Numbered from the stretch's first letter, positions 8,849 to 18,449 are shown. The stretch is DNA of 64,000 nt from Campylobacter sp. RM10537 (GCF_022369435.1 NZ_CP059597.1:992001-1056000), one strand, 5' to 3'. Notes: generated by a model not told the origin, from the letters alone. Numbers and translations are program-made.

Positions 8849-10681
8849 TTATTTTTTATCTATGAATTTATAATTATAAGGAGAAAGATTTTTATCTTCT
8901 TTTAACAGTTCTTCTGGAGGATTAATATTAACATCTTTTTCATTCTCATAATAACGCTCTCCTGCTTTATGAGCATTAACATCAACTTTATAATAAAGCT
9001 CACCTGGATTTAATTTCTGAATATCTTCAAAACCTAAATTTGAAATTTGAAAATCTTTTATGTTATTTGCATTTGCAATTTCCAAAAGCTTAGCTTGTCC
9101 CATTCTTGCCATATCTATAGCTTGAAAAATAATTCTCGAAGCTTCACGTGGATTATGAAAACCTGTTGAATTTTCAGCATTAACAAAATCAACTCTCATT
9201 TGAGATTTCCTATGAAGCTCTAAAATATCTTTTAATTCTGCACTGATTTTAGTTTCATCTGGTTTATTATCAATTTGAAATTGCTCCATAGTACCTAATT
9301 TTTCACGTAATTTTTTAATATCCATTATAAAGCTTACCAAAGCATATTCAGCTGTTCTTTGCTCTGAAGCAACTATATTTTGTATATCTTTAACTTGATC
9401 TCTTAACTCATTTTCACTTTGTTTATGACAAGCTTTACAAGCTGAATTAATATCTCTTAAAGGAGAAGTGATATTGTGCTGAGAAATCTTCTTAGCACCT
9501 TCTCTTATATAAGGCATATGGCAATCTGCACAAGTTACACCATTTAAAGCGTGCACGCCACCACTATAAAGTTCGCTTTCAGGGTGTTGAATTTTAATAA
9601 TTGGCGCCCCTGTAAGTTTGTGTATAAAATCTGCACCAAATATCGTACGAATTTTATCATAGTACTCATCAAACATTTCAATTCTAAATGGCTGCCCTTT
9701 TTTCCAATCATCCCAAGGAAAAGTAAGAATAATACCATTAGTTTGTATTTCTTTTGCTTTATTACCATCTCTCCAAAATTCATACTCATCGTAAGTTTTT
9801 TGAGTGCCATCCCACCATTTTTTAGAACTATCATCAGCAATACTTTCCCCCATTACTTTAACTTTTTCTCCAGTTGGTTTAAAATAATATTCCACATGAC
9901 ATTGAGAACAAACTAAAGTTCTCATTTCTTCTCTACTTGCTTTTATACCTTGAATAGAATCTTTTTCATAACCTCTTGCTACTAAAGCATTAATAGCAGC
10001 TTGGCGGGTTATTCTTAAACTCATATCGCTTGGATTATGGCAATCTGCACAAGTTACACCCATTCTTTTTCCGCCATGTGCTCCAGCATGCTGTGGTGAA
10101 TTTTCTATAATACCATTAGCCGCAGGAATATTTTTCATCATCGTCCAATAATTTGTAGAATTAAATGCGACAAAGTCTTCTTTAGCAACGTTTTTAATCA
10201 ACCACGGAGTCCATCCACTATGACAATTCATACAAGCTGTAGGCTGTCCTTTAAAAGCTTTAAATCCATGGGCATTTAAAAAATCTTTATTATTTCTTGC
10301 AGTTTTCATTTGATCAATTTGAACCCAAAAATGACCTCTTTCTTCATTAGCATCAATACTAAAAGGATAACCTGCCCACAATATAGTTAATTGAGGAAAA
10401 CGAATCAATTTAGAATAAGCTAAGTTGCCACCAAATTCAGTAGCTTGCGGCTTTTCTTTTTCAACCTTTAAATACATATCAAGCTGCTCAGGAAAAACCT
10501 TACCCCATCTCTCATAATTAGGATCATCATCACTTAACAAAGAAGGATCAGCGCTTATAGCAATTGTATTTTTATTTGCTTCATCTTTCTTTTTTTGTTC
10601 AATATCATTATTAAGCCATAAAACACCCAAAATAAGTAAAACAAGAATAATAATACCTAAGCGTAAAATATTTTTTTTCAT
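8849..10681 (-). CDS. nrfA: Pentahaem cytochrome c nitrite reductase NrfA
   Basis: NrfA reduces nitrite to ammonium in the periplasm and also detoxifies nitric oxide, with electrons from NrfH. The 610-residue protein has an N-terminal hydrophobic helix and five CxxCH sites: CMNCH, CADCH, CSQCH, CADCH and CKACH. The active-site haem normally has CxxCK; here it is CMNCHSGW, the CxxCH variant already known for Campylobacter NrfA. It is longer than E. coli NrfA. It lies 15 nt after nrfH and is cotranscribed with it. Confidence 0.95.
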   Translation of the reverse strand: MKKNILRLGIIILVLLILGVLWLNNDIEQKKKDEANKNTIAISADPSLLSDDDPNYERWGKVFPEQLDMYLKVEKEKPQATEFGGNLAYSKLIRFPQLTILWAGYPFSIDANEERGHFWVQIDQMKTARNNKDFLNAHGFKAFKGQPTACMNCHSGWTPWLIKNVAKEDFVAFNSTNYWTMMKNIPAANGIIENSPQHAGAHGGKRMGVTCADCHNPSDMSLRITRQAAINALVARGYEKDSIQGIKASREEMRTLVCSQCHVEYYFKPTGEKVKVMGESIADDSSKKWWDGTQKTYDEYEFWRDGNKAKEIQTNGIILTFPWDDWKKGQPFRIEMFDEYYDKIRTIFGADFIHKLTGAPIIKIQHPESELYSGGVHALNGVTCADCHMPYIREGAKKISQHNITSPLRDINSACKACHKQSENELRDQVKDIQNIVASEQRTAEYALVSFIMDIKKLREKLGTMEQFQIDNKPDETKISAELKDILELHRKSQMRVDFVNAENSTGFHNPREASRIIFQAIDMARMGQAKLLEIANANNIKDFQISNLGFEDIQKLNPGELYYKVDVNAHKAGERYYENEKDVNINPPEELLKEDKNLSPYNYKFIDKK

Positions 10682-10696
10682 GACATAATCTCCTTA

Positions 10697-11188
10697 TTAA
10701 ATTCCATGTTTATGACCCACGTCTTTATGGCAAGAAATACATTTTAAAGAATCATGTGCGTGGGGATTAGTAGTTGCATTAATTGCTGTTTGTGCAAAGT
10801 CTGCATGACAATAGATGCAATTTTGCTGTATAATTTCTCGACTTTTATTGTTTGCACTTAAATTTGTAGGAAGTTCATCGAGTTTAAAGGTAAAAGCATA
10901 AGCATGGCCTAATCCACTTTGTGCTTTAGCAATCCATTTGGCAAAAAATTCATGAGGTAAATGACAATCCACACAGGTTGCTCTAGGTTCACCTTTAAAC
11001 TTTTTAGAGTGTGGTCCTTGCATATATTCATTATAAACTTCATTCATAATATGGCAGTTATTGCAAGATTCACTCGCACTACTCAAATAAGATGTGCCTT
11101 TTGCATTGTAAAAAGTATAAAAGCCGATAATAAAAAATATAAAAAGCAAAACAAGAAAAATATTAAATAAACTTAAAGTTTTTTTCAA
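10697..11188 (-). CDS. nrfH: Tetrahaem cytochrome c quinol dehydrogenase NrfH
   Basis: NrfH oxidises menaquinol and passes electrons to NrfA. The 163-residue protein has one N-terminal membrane anchor (about residues 8-27) and four haem sites: CNNCHIM, CVDCHLP, CIYCHAD and CISCHKD. Further His residues (HSKKF, HAHD, GHKHG) can serve as distal ligands. It is the promoter-proximal gene of nrfHA. The 270-nt region upstream is very AT-rich and is shared divergently with ppk. Confidence 0.95.
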   Translation of the reverse strand: MKKTLSLFNIFLVLLFIFFIIGFYTFYNAKGTSYLSSASESCNNCHIMNEVYNEYMQGPHSKKFKGEPRATCVDCHLPHEFFAKWIAKAQSGLGHAYAFTFKLDELPTNLSANNKSREIIQQNCIYCHADFAQTAINATTNPHAHDSLKCISCHKDVGHKHGI

Positions 11189-11458
11189 CCCTATACTCCT
11201 TAGAAAAGTATTTAAATTAAAAAATAACTTGAAATGCTAACGTAAATATTGTTAATAAATATTTAAATATATTTATATTTAATTAATTAAATTATTTTTT
11301 ATTTTTTATATATTATATTATTTTAGAAATATATTTAATTAATTTAACCATTTAAAATAAAAATCAAAGTTTATTTTATAAGGTCTAAATTTTGTAAATT
11401 TGATAAAAAATCGTTGATTTTCAAATGTTAAAATTAAAATAAAAAAAGGAAATTTTCT

Positions 11459-13543
11459 ATGCAAACAACTCCTGATATGTTTTTAAATAGAGAACTTTCA
11501 TGGTTACGCTTTAATTCAAGAGTTTTAAATCAATGCACAAAATCAATGCCTTTGCTAGAAAGACTTAAATTTATCGCTATATATTGCACTAATTTGGATG
11601 AATTTTATATGATACGTGTTGCTGGACTTAAGCAATTATTTTCTGCAGGTGTAAATACAAGTAGTAGCGATGAAATGACTCCTTTAGAGCAACTTAAAGC
11701 CATACGTAAATATTTGCATGAAGAAAAAGAATTATTAGAAGAATATTTCAAAGAAATCACTCAAGAGCTTGAAAAAGAAAATTTATTTATTAAGCAATAC
11801 GATCATTTAGATGAAAATTTAAAGCAAAAATGTGATGAATATTTTTTCTCAAATATATTTCCTGTAATTGTCCCTATAGCTGTTGATGCAACTCATCCAT
11901 TTCCGCATTTAAATAATCTATCTTTTTCTTTAGCGGTTAAAATTTGTGACAAATCACATCCTGAGCTTATTAAATTTGGAATGGTAAGAATTTCAAGAGT
12001 ATTACCTCGTTTTTATGAAGTAGTTTCAAATATTTATGTGCCTATTGAAAGTATCGTTCATCAACACATTGAAGAAATTTTTCCTGGCTACAAGCTATTA
12101 GCTTCAGCGGCATTTAGAGTAACAAGAAATGCGGATATGGTTATTGAAGAAGAAGAAGCAGATGATTTTATGATGATACTTGAGCAAGGTTTAAAACTAA
12201 GAAGAAAAGGTGCTTTTGTTAGACTTCAAATTCAAAAAGATGCAGATGAACAAATAGTTGAATTTTTAAGCACTCATATGAAAATTTTTCACAAAGATGT
12301 TTATGAATATTCTACCTTGTTAAATCTTCCTAGAATTTGGCAAATCGTAGGAAATAAAACTTTTACTCATCTTTTAAGTCCCCTTTATACACCAAAAACC
12401 TTACCGCCTTTTGATGAAAATTTATCTATCTTTAATGCAATTGATAAAGAAGATATTTTAATCATTCAACCTTATGAAAGTTTTGATCCTGTGTATAAAT
12501 TTATAAAAGAAGCAAGTCAAGATCCTGAAGTTATTTCTATAAGAATGACACTTTATAGAGTTGAAAAGAATTCAAACATCGTTCAAGCTTTAATTGATGC
12601 TGCTAGTGAAGGAAAACAAGTTACAGTTATGGTAGAGTTAAAAGCTCGTTTTGACGAAGAAAATAATTTGCACTGGGCAAAAGCTTTAGAGAATGCAGGT
12701 GCACATGTTATTTATGGAATTAGAGGCTTTAAAGTACATGCTAAAGTTTCTCAAGTGATACGCAAACAAGGAGAAAAACTTAAATTTTATATCCATTTAA
12801 GCACGGGAAATTATAATGCAAGCAGTGCAAAATTATATACAGATATGAGTTATTTTACTAATAAAGCTGAAATTGCTCAAGATGTAACAAGTTTTTTTCA
12901 TATTTTATCTGGCTTTAACAAAAATCGTCGTCTTAAAACTCTTTCTATGAGTCCTAATCAAATCAAAGAAAAAATTCTAGAAATGATCCGCATAGAAACC
13001 ACTAAAGGTGGCGAAGGTGTTATCATCGCTAAAATGAATTCTCTTGTAGATAGTCATATTATAAAAGCTCTTTATGAAGCAAGTTTGCAAGGAGTTCAAA
13101 TCGATCTTATCGTAAGAGGCATTTGCTGTTTAAAACCCAATCAAGAATATAGTAAAAATATACGCGTAAGAAGCATAATAGGAAAATATCTAGAACACGC
13201 GAGAATATTTTATTTTAAACATAGTGAACCTAATTATTTTATATCAAGTGCGGATTGGATGCCAAGAAATTTAGAGCGTCGTTTAGAACTTATGACTCCA
13301 ATTTTTGATGAAAGAAATAAAGCTAAATTGGCAGAATTTTTACGTTTGCAACTTAGTGATAATACCCTAGCTTATGAATTACAAAGCGATGGAGAATATA
13401 TTAAAGTTGAGCAAAATGATAAAATTATAGATTCTCAACAAACCTTAGAAGATTATGTTAATAAAATATATCAAACTTTGAAAAAAGATACAGATCAAGC
13501 TAAAGCAACACAATTAGCATCAAAATTATTTAAGGAAAATTAA
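11459..13543 (+). CDS. ppk: Polyphosphate kinase 1
   Basis: Ppk1 makes inorganic polyphosphate from ATP, which in C. jejuni supports stress survival and colonisation. The 694-residue protein has the expected four-domain length, with [16 protein letters not shown] at the N-terminus, the phosphorylated-His region [12 protein letters not shown] near residue 425, [15 protein letters not shown], and the second HKD-like segment EHARIFYF near 580. An AAAAAAAGGA site precedes the ATG. The TAA stop at 13541-13543 lies inside the phage attachment core, so integration leaves ppk intact. Confidence 0.97.
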   Translation: MQTTPDMFLNRELSWLRFNSRVLNQCTKSMPLLERLKFIAIYCTNLDEFYMIRVAGLKQLFSAGVNTSSSDEMTPLEQLKAIRKYLHEEKELLEEYFKEITQELEKENLFIKQYDHLDENLKQKCDEYFFSNIFPVIVPIAVDATHPFPHLNNLSFSLAVKICDKSHPELIKFGMVRISRVLPRFYEVVSNIYVPIESIVHQHIEEIFPGYKLLASAAFRVTRNADMVIEEEEADDFMMILEQGLKLRRKGAFVRLQIQKDADEQIVEFLSTHMKIFHKDVYEYSTLLNLPRIWQIVGNKTFTHLLSPLYTPKTLPPFDENLSIFNAIDKEDILIIQPYESFDPVYKFIKEASQDPEVISIRMTLYRVEKNSNIVQALIDAASEGKQVTVMVELKARFDEENNLHWAKALENAGAHVIYGIRGFKVHAKVSQVIRKQGEKLKFYIHLSTGNYNASSAKLYTDMSYFTNKAEIAQDVTSFFHILSGFNKNRRLKTLSMSPNQIKEKILEMIRIETTKGGEGVIIAKMNSLVDSHIIKALYEASLQGVQIDLIVRGICCLKPNQEYSKNIRVRSIIGKYLEHARIFYFKHSEPNYFISSADWMPRNLERRLELMTPIFDERNKAKLAEFLRLQLSDNTLAYELQSDGEYIKVEQNDKIIDSQQTLEDYVNKIYQTLKKDTDQAKATQLASKLFKEN

Positions 13544-13566
13544 TGGTGGAAGCGAGGGGAATTGAA
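13539..13566. repeat. attL, 28-bp attachment core next to ppk
   Basis: This is an exact copy of 52426-52453, containing GGTGGAAGCGAGGGGAATTG, the 3' end of tmRNA read on the opposite strand. After 13566 the sequence departs from ssrA (ATTATCC instead of CCCCTG). It is therefore a 3' fragment of ssrA left at the far junction, not a second tmRNA. Confidence 0.93.
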
Positions 13567-13619
13567 TTATCCTTTAAAAATATTAAAAAATAATGCTTAG
13601 AATATTTTAATTTTTATTT

Positions 13620-13638
13620 TGGCTACAAAATGGCTACA
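13620..13638 (+). repeat. Paired TGGCTACA sites near attL
   Basis: TGGCTACA occurs at 13620-13627 and 13631-13638 in the same orientation, 11 bp apart. A matching pair lies near the other end at 52299-52318. Their place just inside both ends of the element suggests integrase arm-type or excisionase binding sites; this function is inference. Confidence 0.6.
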
Positions 13639-13643
13639 GAAAA

Positions 13644-15353
13644 TTAAAATATAAAAATAGGCTGATTAGTCTTTTTTATTTCTTGATTTAGTAAATCTTG
13701 TGTTTCAAAATTATACCATATCGTAGGATTAATCATATCCTTTGCAATTTCTACAGCTTCGCTACCACTTCCGAAAATATCTTCTTTATTATCATTGCTT
13801 TGCTCGTTAATTACATTAGGATTATCTGCAGTTATATTTTGAACCAGATCTAATATCTTACTTGCTCCACTCAATGTGTTTTCTAAAACATTCAATATTG
13901 CCTCAAAGCTTGTCATTTCTTTTGCTGCTTGTGCTGTAGTTTTTGTAAAGTTAGCAGCTAAATTCCAGCTATTATTTGCCCATGTTCCTATAAAATTAAC
14001 AATATCCCAAACAACACTTAAAATGCTAAAAATTTTATTTCCACTTAAAGAACCTATCGCTAATCCAATACTAACACTTAAAGTTATTCCCATAGCAACA
14101 CTCTCACTAATACCAAGAAGACCACTAAGCCAAACCCCTTGCCCACCTATCCACCAAGTAGCGACAGCCAAAACAATACTAACAATAGGTGCTAAAAATG
14201 ACAAAATGCCTTTATTTGATTTTTCATATACATAAAGATAATAAAAATTATCCCATAATGCAAACCATCTATCCCTTCTGCCATAAGGCAAGTTAGAACC
14301 TTTCCTATATAAAGGATATATACTAGGACTTATTAAAGTTTCTTTTTTTCCAAAGTTTTTATCCAAAGTTCCAAATGCTATATATGGCTCCTTATAACAG
14401 ATTAAATTAAAATCTTTATTGATACATAAAGGCGAACCATATTTAAAATTATAATGATTTTTTATTATATTAAAGACAGATAAAAATGGTATTGTCTCAT
14501 TGACTAAAGCATAATAAGACCCATCACTTTCTCTTGCTTTATCAATTTTTTTATAAGTCTGATAATAAATTTCTACTTTTTGCGTTTTGCAAATATGATT
14601 ATTTAGATTTTTAAAATCATTGTAAAATTTTTCTATATCAACACATAATTTATTGCGAGAAACTAAACCATTTGTTATTTTTTTCCATTCTGCTTTTACC
14701 TCTGGAATATTAAAATCATCCACACTAGGATAAACAAATTGCCCATTTTTATTAAATATTTTCAAAAAAATAACTATATCTGAATTGTTAATCAATTCCT
14801 CGTATTGAACATTTTCCAATGCTTTGTTTAAAAACTTTTTGAAATTAATATTTTTATCGATATAATAAAAATTTGGATATCTAAGTGCATCTTTTTTATC
14901 AAAAAGCAAAATCAAATCTTCAGGAAAACCAAAATAATAATTGATCTTATTTAAAGTATAATTTGGCTTTATTTCACAGATATCATGATAAATCCCATTT
15001 TTATCACTCGGATCTCCTTGATAAGGCTTATACGGATCTTGTCCTACAAAAAATTGATTTAACCCTAAATCATTGTAATTATTTTTATTATAAGGGGCTG
15101 TGCTTGGGCTTTTTATATTATATTTTTTGACAATATATGAATTTTTATATAATGGGTGATTGACATTTTTTATTATAGCTCTGCCTTTGCGGATAAGTTG
15201 TTTATGCAAAAGTTCTACATACTTATTTACACCAATCATTGCATAAGTAAACCATTGTTTATAAACTTCTTTTGTATCCAACTCTCCTATATTAGCAGGA
15301 TATGCAGGTTTTAGAGTAAAATTACCCATCAACCTTTTTTCATTAATTAGCAT
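13644..15353 (-). CDS. Large phage late protein with membrane segment, unknown
   Basis: I do not recognise this 569-residue protein. Residues 1 to about 360 are Tyr/Asn/Lys-rich and soluble-looking. They are followed by a hydrophobic stretch of about 80 residues (starting ILSFLAPIVSIVLAVATWW and containing several Gly-rich helices), then a helical tail ending PIFIF. It is the last gene of the leftward late operon and overlaps the gene before it by 11 nt. A virion or tail protein that enters the host membrane is possible. An alternative ATG at 15327-15329 (MGNFTLKPAY), close behind AAAAAAGG, is also plausible. Confidence 0.7.
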   Translation of the reverse strand: MLINEKRLMGNFTLKPAYPANIGELDTKEVYKQWFTYAMIGVNKYVELLHKQLIRKGRAIIKNVNHPLYKNSYIVKKYNIKSPSTAPYNKNNYNDLGLNQFFVGQDPYKPYQGDPSDKNGIYHDICEIKPNYTLNKINYYFGFPEDLILLFDKKDALRYPNFYYIDKNINFKKFLNKALENVQYEELINNSDIVIFLKIFNKNGQFVYPSVDDFNIPEVKAEWKKITNGLVSRNKLCVDIEKFYNDFKNLNNHICKTQKVEIYYQTYKKIDKARESDGSYYALVNETIPFLSVFNIIKNHYNFKYGSPLCINKDFNLICYKEPYIAFGTLDKNFGKKETLISPSIYPLYRKGSNLPYGRRDRWFALWDNFYYLYVYEKSNKGILSFLAPIVSIVLAVATWWIGGQGVWLSGLLGISESVAMGITLSVSIGLAIGSLSGNKIFSILSVVWDIVNFIGTWANNSWNLAANFTKTTAQAAKEMTSFEAILNVLENTLSGASKILDLVQNITADNPNVINEQSNDNKEDIFGSGSEAVEIAKDMINPTIWYNFETQDLLNQEIKKTNQPIFIF

Positions 15354-15840
15354 TGCTTTCTATATTTTCTATTTTTTCTTTTACAAGTCTTACAATTTCT
15401 TCTGGTATATCAAGTCCGCCTGTGCAGTATCCAAACTGAAGACTTTGCGCAACTTTGGCTGCTTCAATTCTTAGGTTATCATCAATTTGCGCCGTTTGCC
15501 TTTGTATTAATTTTGGTTTTGCGAGTTCTGTTTGAGTTTGTGCTTTTAAAAGAGCAACTCTTTCAATATTTAATTCATTTTCATCGCCCTGCAAAATCAT
15601 AGATAAAGCCGTATTTTGACTTTGTGCTACTATGGTTTGTCCTACACTGACCAAAGCTTGTGCTAAGCTTTGAAATTGCTGGTCATTTCTGATAATATTT
15701 TTATCATTGAAATCCTCTAAAAGCTTTTTAAATTCACCAAAAGGAGATTTTTCAGATAAACTCATTTCTAAAACTTGAGGATAAATTGCTTTAAAAGCTT
15801 CAAGTCTTTTATTGTAATCAACTTTTGCATCACTCATCAT
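15343..15840 (-). CDS. Helical phage protein, unknown
   Basis: This 165-residue protein shows no known family mark. It is Gln- and Ala-rich and predicted mostly helical, with coiled-coil-like repeats in the middle (QTQTELAKPKLIQRQTAQID) and one isolated Cys near residue 139. AAGGAAC lies 5 nt ahead of its ATG. It overlaps the outer spanin gene upstream and the 569-residue gene downstream by 11 nt each, so it belongs to the same late unit. Confidence 0.7.
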   Translation of the reverse strand: MMSDAKVDYNKRLEAFKAIYPQVLEMSLSEKSPFGEFKKLLEDFNDKNIIRNDQQFQSLAQALVSVGQTIVAQSQNTALSMILQGDENELNIERVALLKAQTQTELAKPKLIQRQTAQIDDNLRIEAAKVAQSLQFGYCTGGLDIPEEIVRLVKEKIENIESNAN

Positions 15841-16105
15841 TTAGTTCCTTAATCTTATTTATTTGTATCTCACATTGCTTGTATTTATAAAAAAGTAAAG
15901 AATAAGCATTTATAATATCAAGTTCATTTTTTACTTGTGGTTTTTCAAGAGGACTCAGGGTTAATAGCTCTTTTGGAATTTTCACTTTTTGAATTTGTAT
16001 TTTGCTTACCACTTGTTGCGTTGTCGTCCCACAACCCATCAACGACATTATTAAAAAGCTTAGTAAGATTATTTTCATTGCTTTTGTAAATGTATTTTTT
16101 GACAT
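15830..16105 (-). CDS. Candidate outer spanin lipoprotein (Rz1-like)
   Basis: From the ATG at 16103-16105 the protein is 91 residues. It has a short signal sequence ending in the lipobox LMGC, with the lipidated Cys at residue 25, followed by a mature part with PKELLTLSPLEKPQ. The start was chosen because AAAGGGTGG precedes it; a longer frame reaching 16150 lacks a site. The first half lies out of frame inside the 3' end of the gene at 15945-16364. A lipoprotein nested in a membrane-anchored coiled-coil gene is the classic Rz/Rz1 layout. Outer spanins bridge to the inner spanin and fuse the membranes at lysis. Confidence 0.72.
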   Translation of the reverse strand: MSKNTFTKAMKIILLSFLIMSLMGCGTTTQQVVSKIQIQKVKIPKELLTLSPLEKPQVKNELDIINAYSLLFYKYKQCEIQINKIKELNDE

Positions 16106-16364
16106 ATTCCACCCTTTCTTTAACTTCATTTTTTTGATTATTGCTTTCATTTAAGGCTTTTAGTTCTAGCTCGTGTCTTTGGGTAAGTTCTTTAATTTTT
16201 GCTTGATTATTTTTATTAATTTCTAAAGCCAAAGCTAGATCGTTTTGACTTTTTTCTAATTTTGATTTAGTGTTATCAAGTCTTAGATATAAATAACTAG
16301 ATAAAATAGCCATTAAAACTAAAGCTATATAAAGTTTTATATTGTCAAATAAAAAGTTAAACAT
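15945..16364 (-). CDS. Candidate inner spanin (Rz-like)
   Basis: This 139-residue protein has one N-terminal membrane helix (LYIALVLMAILSSYLYLRL, about residues 11-29) and then a long charged coiled coil with ELTQRHELELKALNES. It ends in a Ser/Asn-rich tail. This is the shape of an i-spanin, anchored in the inner membrane and spanning the periplasm. It lies directly after the M15 endolysin gene, and its 3' part encodes the candidate outer spanin in another frame. Confidence 0.75.
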   Translation of the reverse strand: MFNFLFDNIKLYIALVLMAILSSYLYLRLDNTKSKLEKSQNDLALALEINKNNQAKIKELTQRHELELKALNESNNQKNEVKERVEYVKKYIYKSNENNLTKLFNNVVDGLWDDNATSGKQNTNSKSENSKRAINPESS

Positions 16365-16405
16365 TTAATTTTAGAAAGTTAAACTTTCCAACTCCTTTCT
16401 AAAAA

Positions 16406-16795
16406 TTATGGATAAGTCCATCTGGCTTTTTTGCCTCTAGTGTCAATATGCACAAAACCACCAAAAGGATTTTCAAAATTATTTTTTATAGCAATTCCAA
16501 AAGGTTTATCGCCATATTTTTCTAAAACGTATTGATACACATCTTCAGTTTTAACACCTTCAACTATAAAATCAGCCGCACTGCCGATGGTGTGTTGGCT
16601 TTTAGCAGCTCCACATACTTTTGTATTGTGTTCTTTACAGCGATAACCACTGTTTATAATAATAGGAGCATTGTAATGCTCTCTTATTTCACAAAGCACA
16701 TCAACTAATTCATCACTTGGAACGCCTTTTGGTAATTCGCATTTGCCACATTTGCACTTAAATTCGTCTTCTTTAAAGTATTTATTTTTTTTCAT
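16406..16795 (-). CDS. Endolysin, peptidase M15 family
   Basis: The 129-residue protein is an M15-type D-Ala-D-Ala carboxypeptidase or L-Ala-D-Glu endopeptidase domain. The zinc ligands are visible as SQHTIGSAAD (His68, Asp75) and GGFVHID (His116), with the substrate-side YRCKEHN segment near residue 51. Four Cys near the N-terminus (KCKCGKC plus VLCEIRE) may stabilise the fold. There is no signal peptide, so release needs a holin. It stands at the head of the spanin pair and after small membrane-protein genes, a standard lysis cassette. Confidence 0.88.
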   Translation of the reverse strand: MKKNKYFKEDEFKCKCGKCELPKGVPSDELVDVLCEIREHYNAPIIINSGYRCKEHNTKVCGAAKSQHTIGSAADFIVEGVKTEDVYQYVLEKYGDKPFGIAIKNNFENPFGGFVHIDTRGKKARWTYP

Positions 16796-16798
16796 TAG

Positions 16799-17176
16799 TT
16801 AGCTCCTTGTTGTTGATTTAAATATGCATTTTAAAAAGTGAAAAGTGTTACAGGCATGGTAAAAAACAAAGCTTTTAAATTTAGAACATCCAAGCAATAG
16901 CATTGCTTCTTTTAAAGCAAGATCAGCAAGTTTGTAATCCTTTCTTGAATTTGCTTTTTCGCATAGGTAATCGTGTATCACACAAGCACTAAAATACTCA
17001 CTTTTATAAGGCGGAAATAAAGACCAAAAAAGACGTGGGATACTTGCACCATCGGTTTTAAAACCTTTTGGAATAAGTCCTTTAAAACTTGGTAATACGA
17101 AAACATAATCCAAAACTACTTCAAACCTGTCTTTATCATAAGGTTTTACACATACTCTTTTTAGCTCTGTTTTCAT
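16799..17176 (-). CDS. DUF1353-family phage protein
   Basis: The 125-residue protein matches DUF1353, a small phage family of unproven function. Marks include IPKGFKTDGASIPRLFW and the later ACVIHDYLCEKAN, with conserved Asp and His residues. DUF1353 genes usually sit among phage tail and lysis genes, as here, 3 nt upstream of the endolysin. A cell-wall or zinc-hydrolase-like role has been suggested by context only. Confidence 0.82.
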   Translation of the reverse strand: MKTELKRVCVKPYDKDRFEVVLDYVFVLPSFKGLIPKGFKTDGASIPRLFWSLFPPYKSEYFSACVIHDYLCEKANSRKDYKLADLALKEAMLLLGCSKFKSFVFYHACNTFHFLKCIFKSTTRS

Positions 17177-17562
17177 ACCTTTTCCCTTGCCATTTTTCTT
17201 AATTCCTTGTTTTCATAATGTCTAATTTCATATTTAAGCTCATCTATATTTTTATTTAAATCATCAAGTTTGCTTCCGATGATTTTAGAATGCAAATCAA
17301 TTAATTTATTGGAACTTTCAAGCTGTTGTCTAGAATTTTCAAGTTGAGATTCTGAAATTTTATTATTGATCTGCATTTCTTTTAAAATATTTCCCTGAAT
17401 TTCATTATTTCTTTTTTGAGAATGCTTAATTTCTGTAAAAATATTTTGCGTTCTATCTACTCTCTCAAATAATTTATAAGAGACATAAAAAGCACCTGCA
17501 CTAACAAAGGTTAATAAGGTTACAATCCCACCTTTTTCCAAAGCAGAAACATATTCCATCAT
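17173..17562 (-). CDS. Small membrane-anchored coiled-coil protein, holin candidate
   Basis: This 129-residue protein has one N-terminal membrane helix (GIVTLLTFVSAGAFYVSYKLF, about residues 12-32) and then about 95 residues of charged coiled coil. It overlaps both neighbours by 4 nt and lies between another one-helix protein and the lysis genes. A holin, antiholin or lysis-timing role is suggested by position; the single helix fits class III-like holins only loosely. No family is recognised. Confidence 0.6.
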   Translation of the reverse strand: MMEYVSALEKGGIVTLLTFVSAGAFYVSYKLFERVDRTQNIFTEIKHSQKRNNEIQGNILKEMQINNKISESQLENSRQQLESSNKLIDLHSKIIGSKLDDLNKNIDELKYEIRHYENKELRKMAREKV

Positions 17563-17789
17563 TTTTTTAAACTCCTAATTTCAAGTTTTAGCTCATCCAA
17601 AATTTCTTTAAAAGAGTCAAGTTTTTCAAGCATCTTCTCTTTATCTTTTGCACAATCCTCCATACGCCCCTTAAAAAGTCTATAATTAATTACTAGACTT
17701 AATAAAAAAATGACAAATAAAGAACCAAAAGGCGTAAGAGTTTCAACATCTCTGGCAAAATTAGTCAGCATGGTAGAATTAAAATCCAT
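17559..17789 (-). CDS. Small one-helix membrane protein, holin candidate
   Basis: From the ATG at 17787-17789 the protein is 76 residues. It has a short N-terminal tail, one membrane helix (FGSLFVIFLLSLVINYRLF) and a charged C-terminal helix. This start was preferred because GGAG lies 9 nt upstream; a TTG two codons earlier is crowded. The size and layout suit a pinholin or holin, but nothing more specific can be seen. Confidence 0.6.
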   Translation of the reverse strand: MDFNSTMLTNFARDVETLTPFGSLFVIFLLSLVINYRLFKGRMEDCAKDKEKMLEKLDSFKEILDELKLEIRSLKK

Positions 17790-17791
17790 TA

Positions 17792-18427
17792 TCAATCACT
17801 CCAAACTATACTTTCCAATTCTTCTAAAGTTTTAGCCTGTTCTATCTTGTCTTGCAAACCTTGTCGCTTTCCTATAAGCCCACCAATTGCTTGTCTATAC
17901 AAAGTAGCCTTTAGGATAGCTTTATCGCATAAGTCTTTTAAATTCATACCTCTTGAAATTGAAATTGCTTTCATAGTGGGGCACACATTGTCATCAGAAT
18001 AACCATTTTTTTTATATTCTAAACTTTCTCTTTCTTGTGTTTCAAATGTTAGCATTTCTGTTACTGGTATATATTCTTTTTGCACTTGACTAATAGAAAT
18101 TTCATAAGACTGATTTATTTTAATTAACTTTAAATTTTTCATTTCAATTAACAACTCATTATCTTGCAATACTATTGGTAAATATTGTTTAAGCAATTCC
18201 AACTCATTATTAGCTAAACAATATTCTTTAACAAAGTTAGTTCCTGCTTGTATCTCTTCAGGTGTAATGTTATCAATATATATTGTATTATTTTGATTAG
18301 ATTTATCTATATCAATTTTTAAATTTCTAGTTAATAAAGCTAATTCAGTTTTAGTTTCAATAGCCCATTTTATAACATTAATATTTAATTTTCCTTGGTC
18401 TGATAAAGTTTTTTTTGCTATTAACAT
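17792..18427 (-). CDS. Tail-fibre-associated protein, DUF4376-like
   Basis: The 211-residue protein follows the tail fibre gene by 22 nt. Its C-terminal third contains a Lys/Arg-and-Ala helical pattern (ISRGMNLKDLCDKAIL, IGGLIGKRQGLQDKIEQA, LEELESIVW) that resembles the DUF4376 domain found in phage tail-fibre assembly or adhesin-associated proteins. The N-terminal part shows no known motif. A role in fibre assembly is inference from gene order and this resemblance. Confidence 0.55.
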   Translation of the reverse strand: MLIAKKTLSDQGKLNINVIKWAIETKTELALLTRNLKIDIDKSNQNNTIYIDNITPEEIQAGTNFVKEYCLANNELELLKQYLPIVLQDNELLIEMKNLKLIKINQSYEISISQVQKEYIPVTEMLTFETQERESLEYKKNGYSDDNVCPTMKAISISRGMNLKDLCDKAILKATLYRQAIGGLIGKRQGLQDKIEQAKTLEELESIVWSD

Positions 18428-18449
18428 ATTTAATATCCTTTATAAAAAT

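Noticed and set aside
11225-11400. NssR/FNR-type site (TTAAC-N4-GTTAA) upstream of nrfH
   Set aside because: TAAC and GTTA occur in this stretch but with the wrong spacing, and the region is so AT-rich that partial matches are expected.
13543-13567. Second copy of tmRNA or a tRNA next to ppk
   Set aside because: Only the 3' end of ssrA is present; the match to the gene at 52431-52790 stops after 13566, so it is the attL remnant.
16106-16150. Extended N-terminus of the outer spanin candidate
   Set aside because: The extension would put a basic segment ahead of the lipoprotein signal and has no ribosome binding site.
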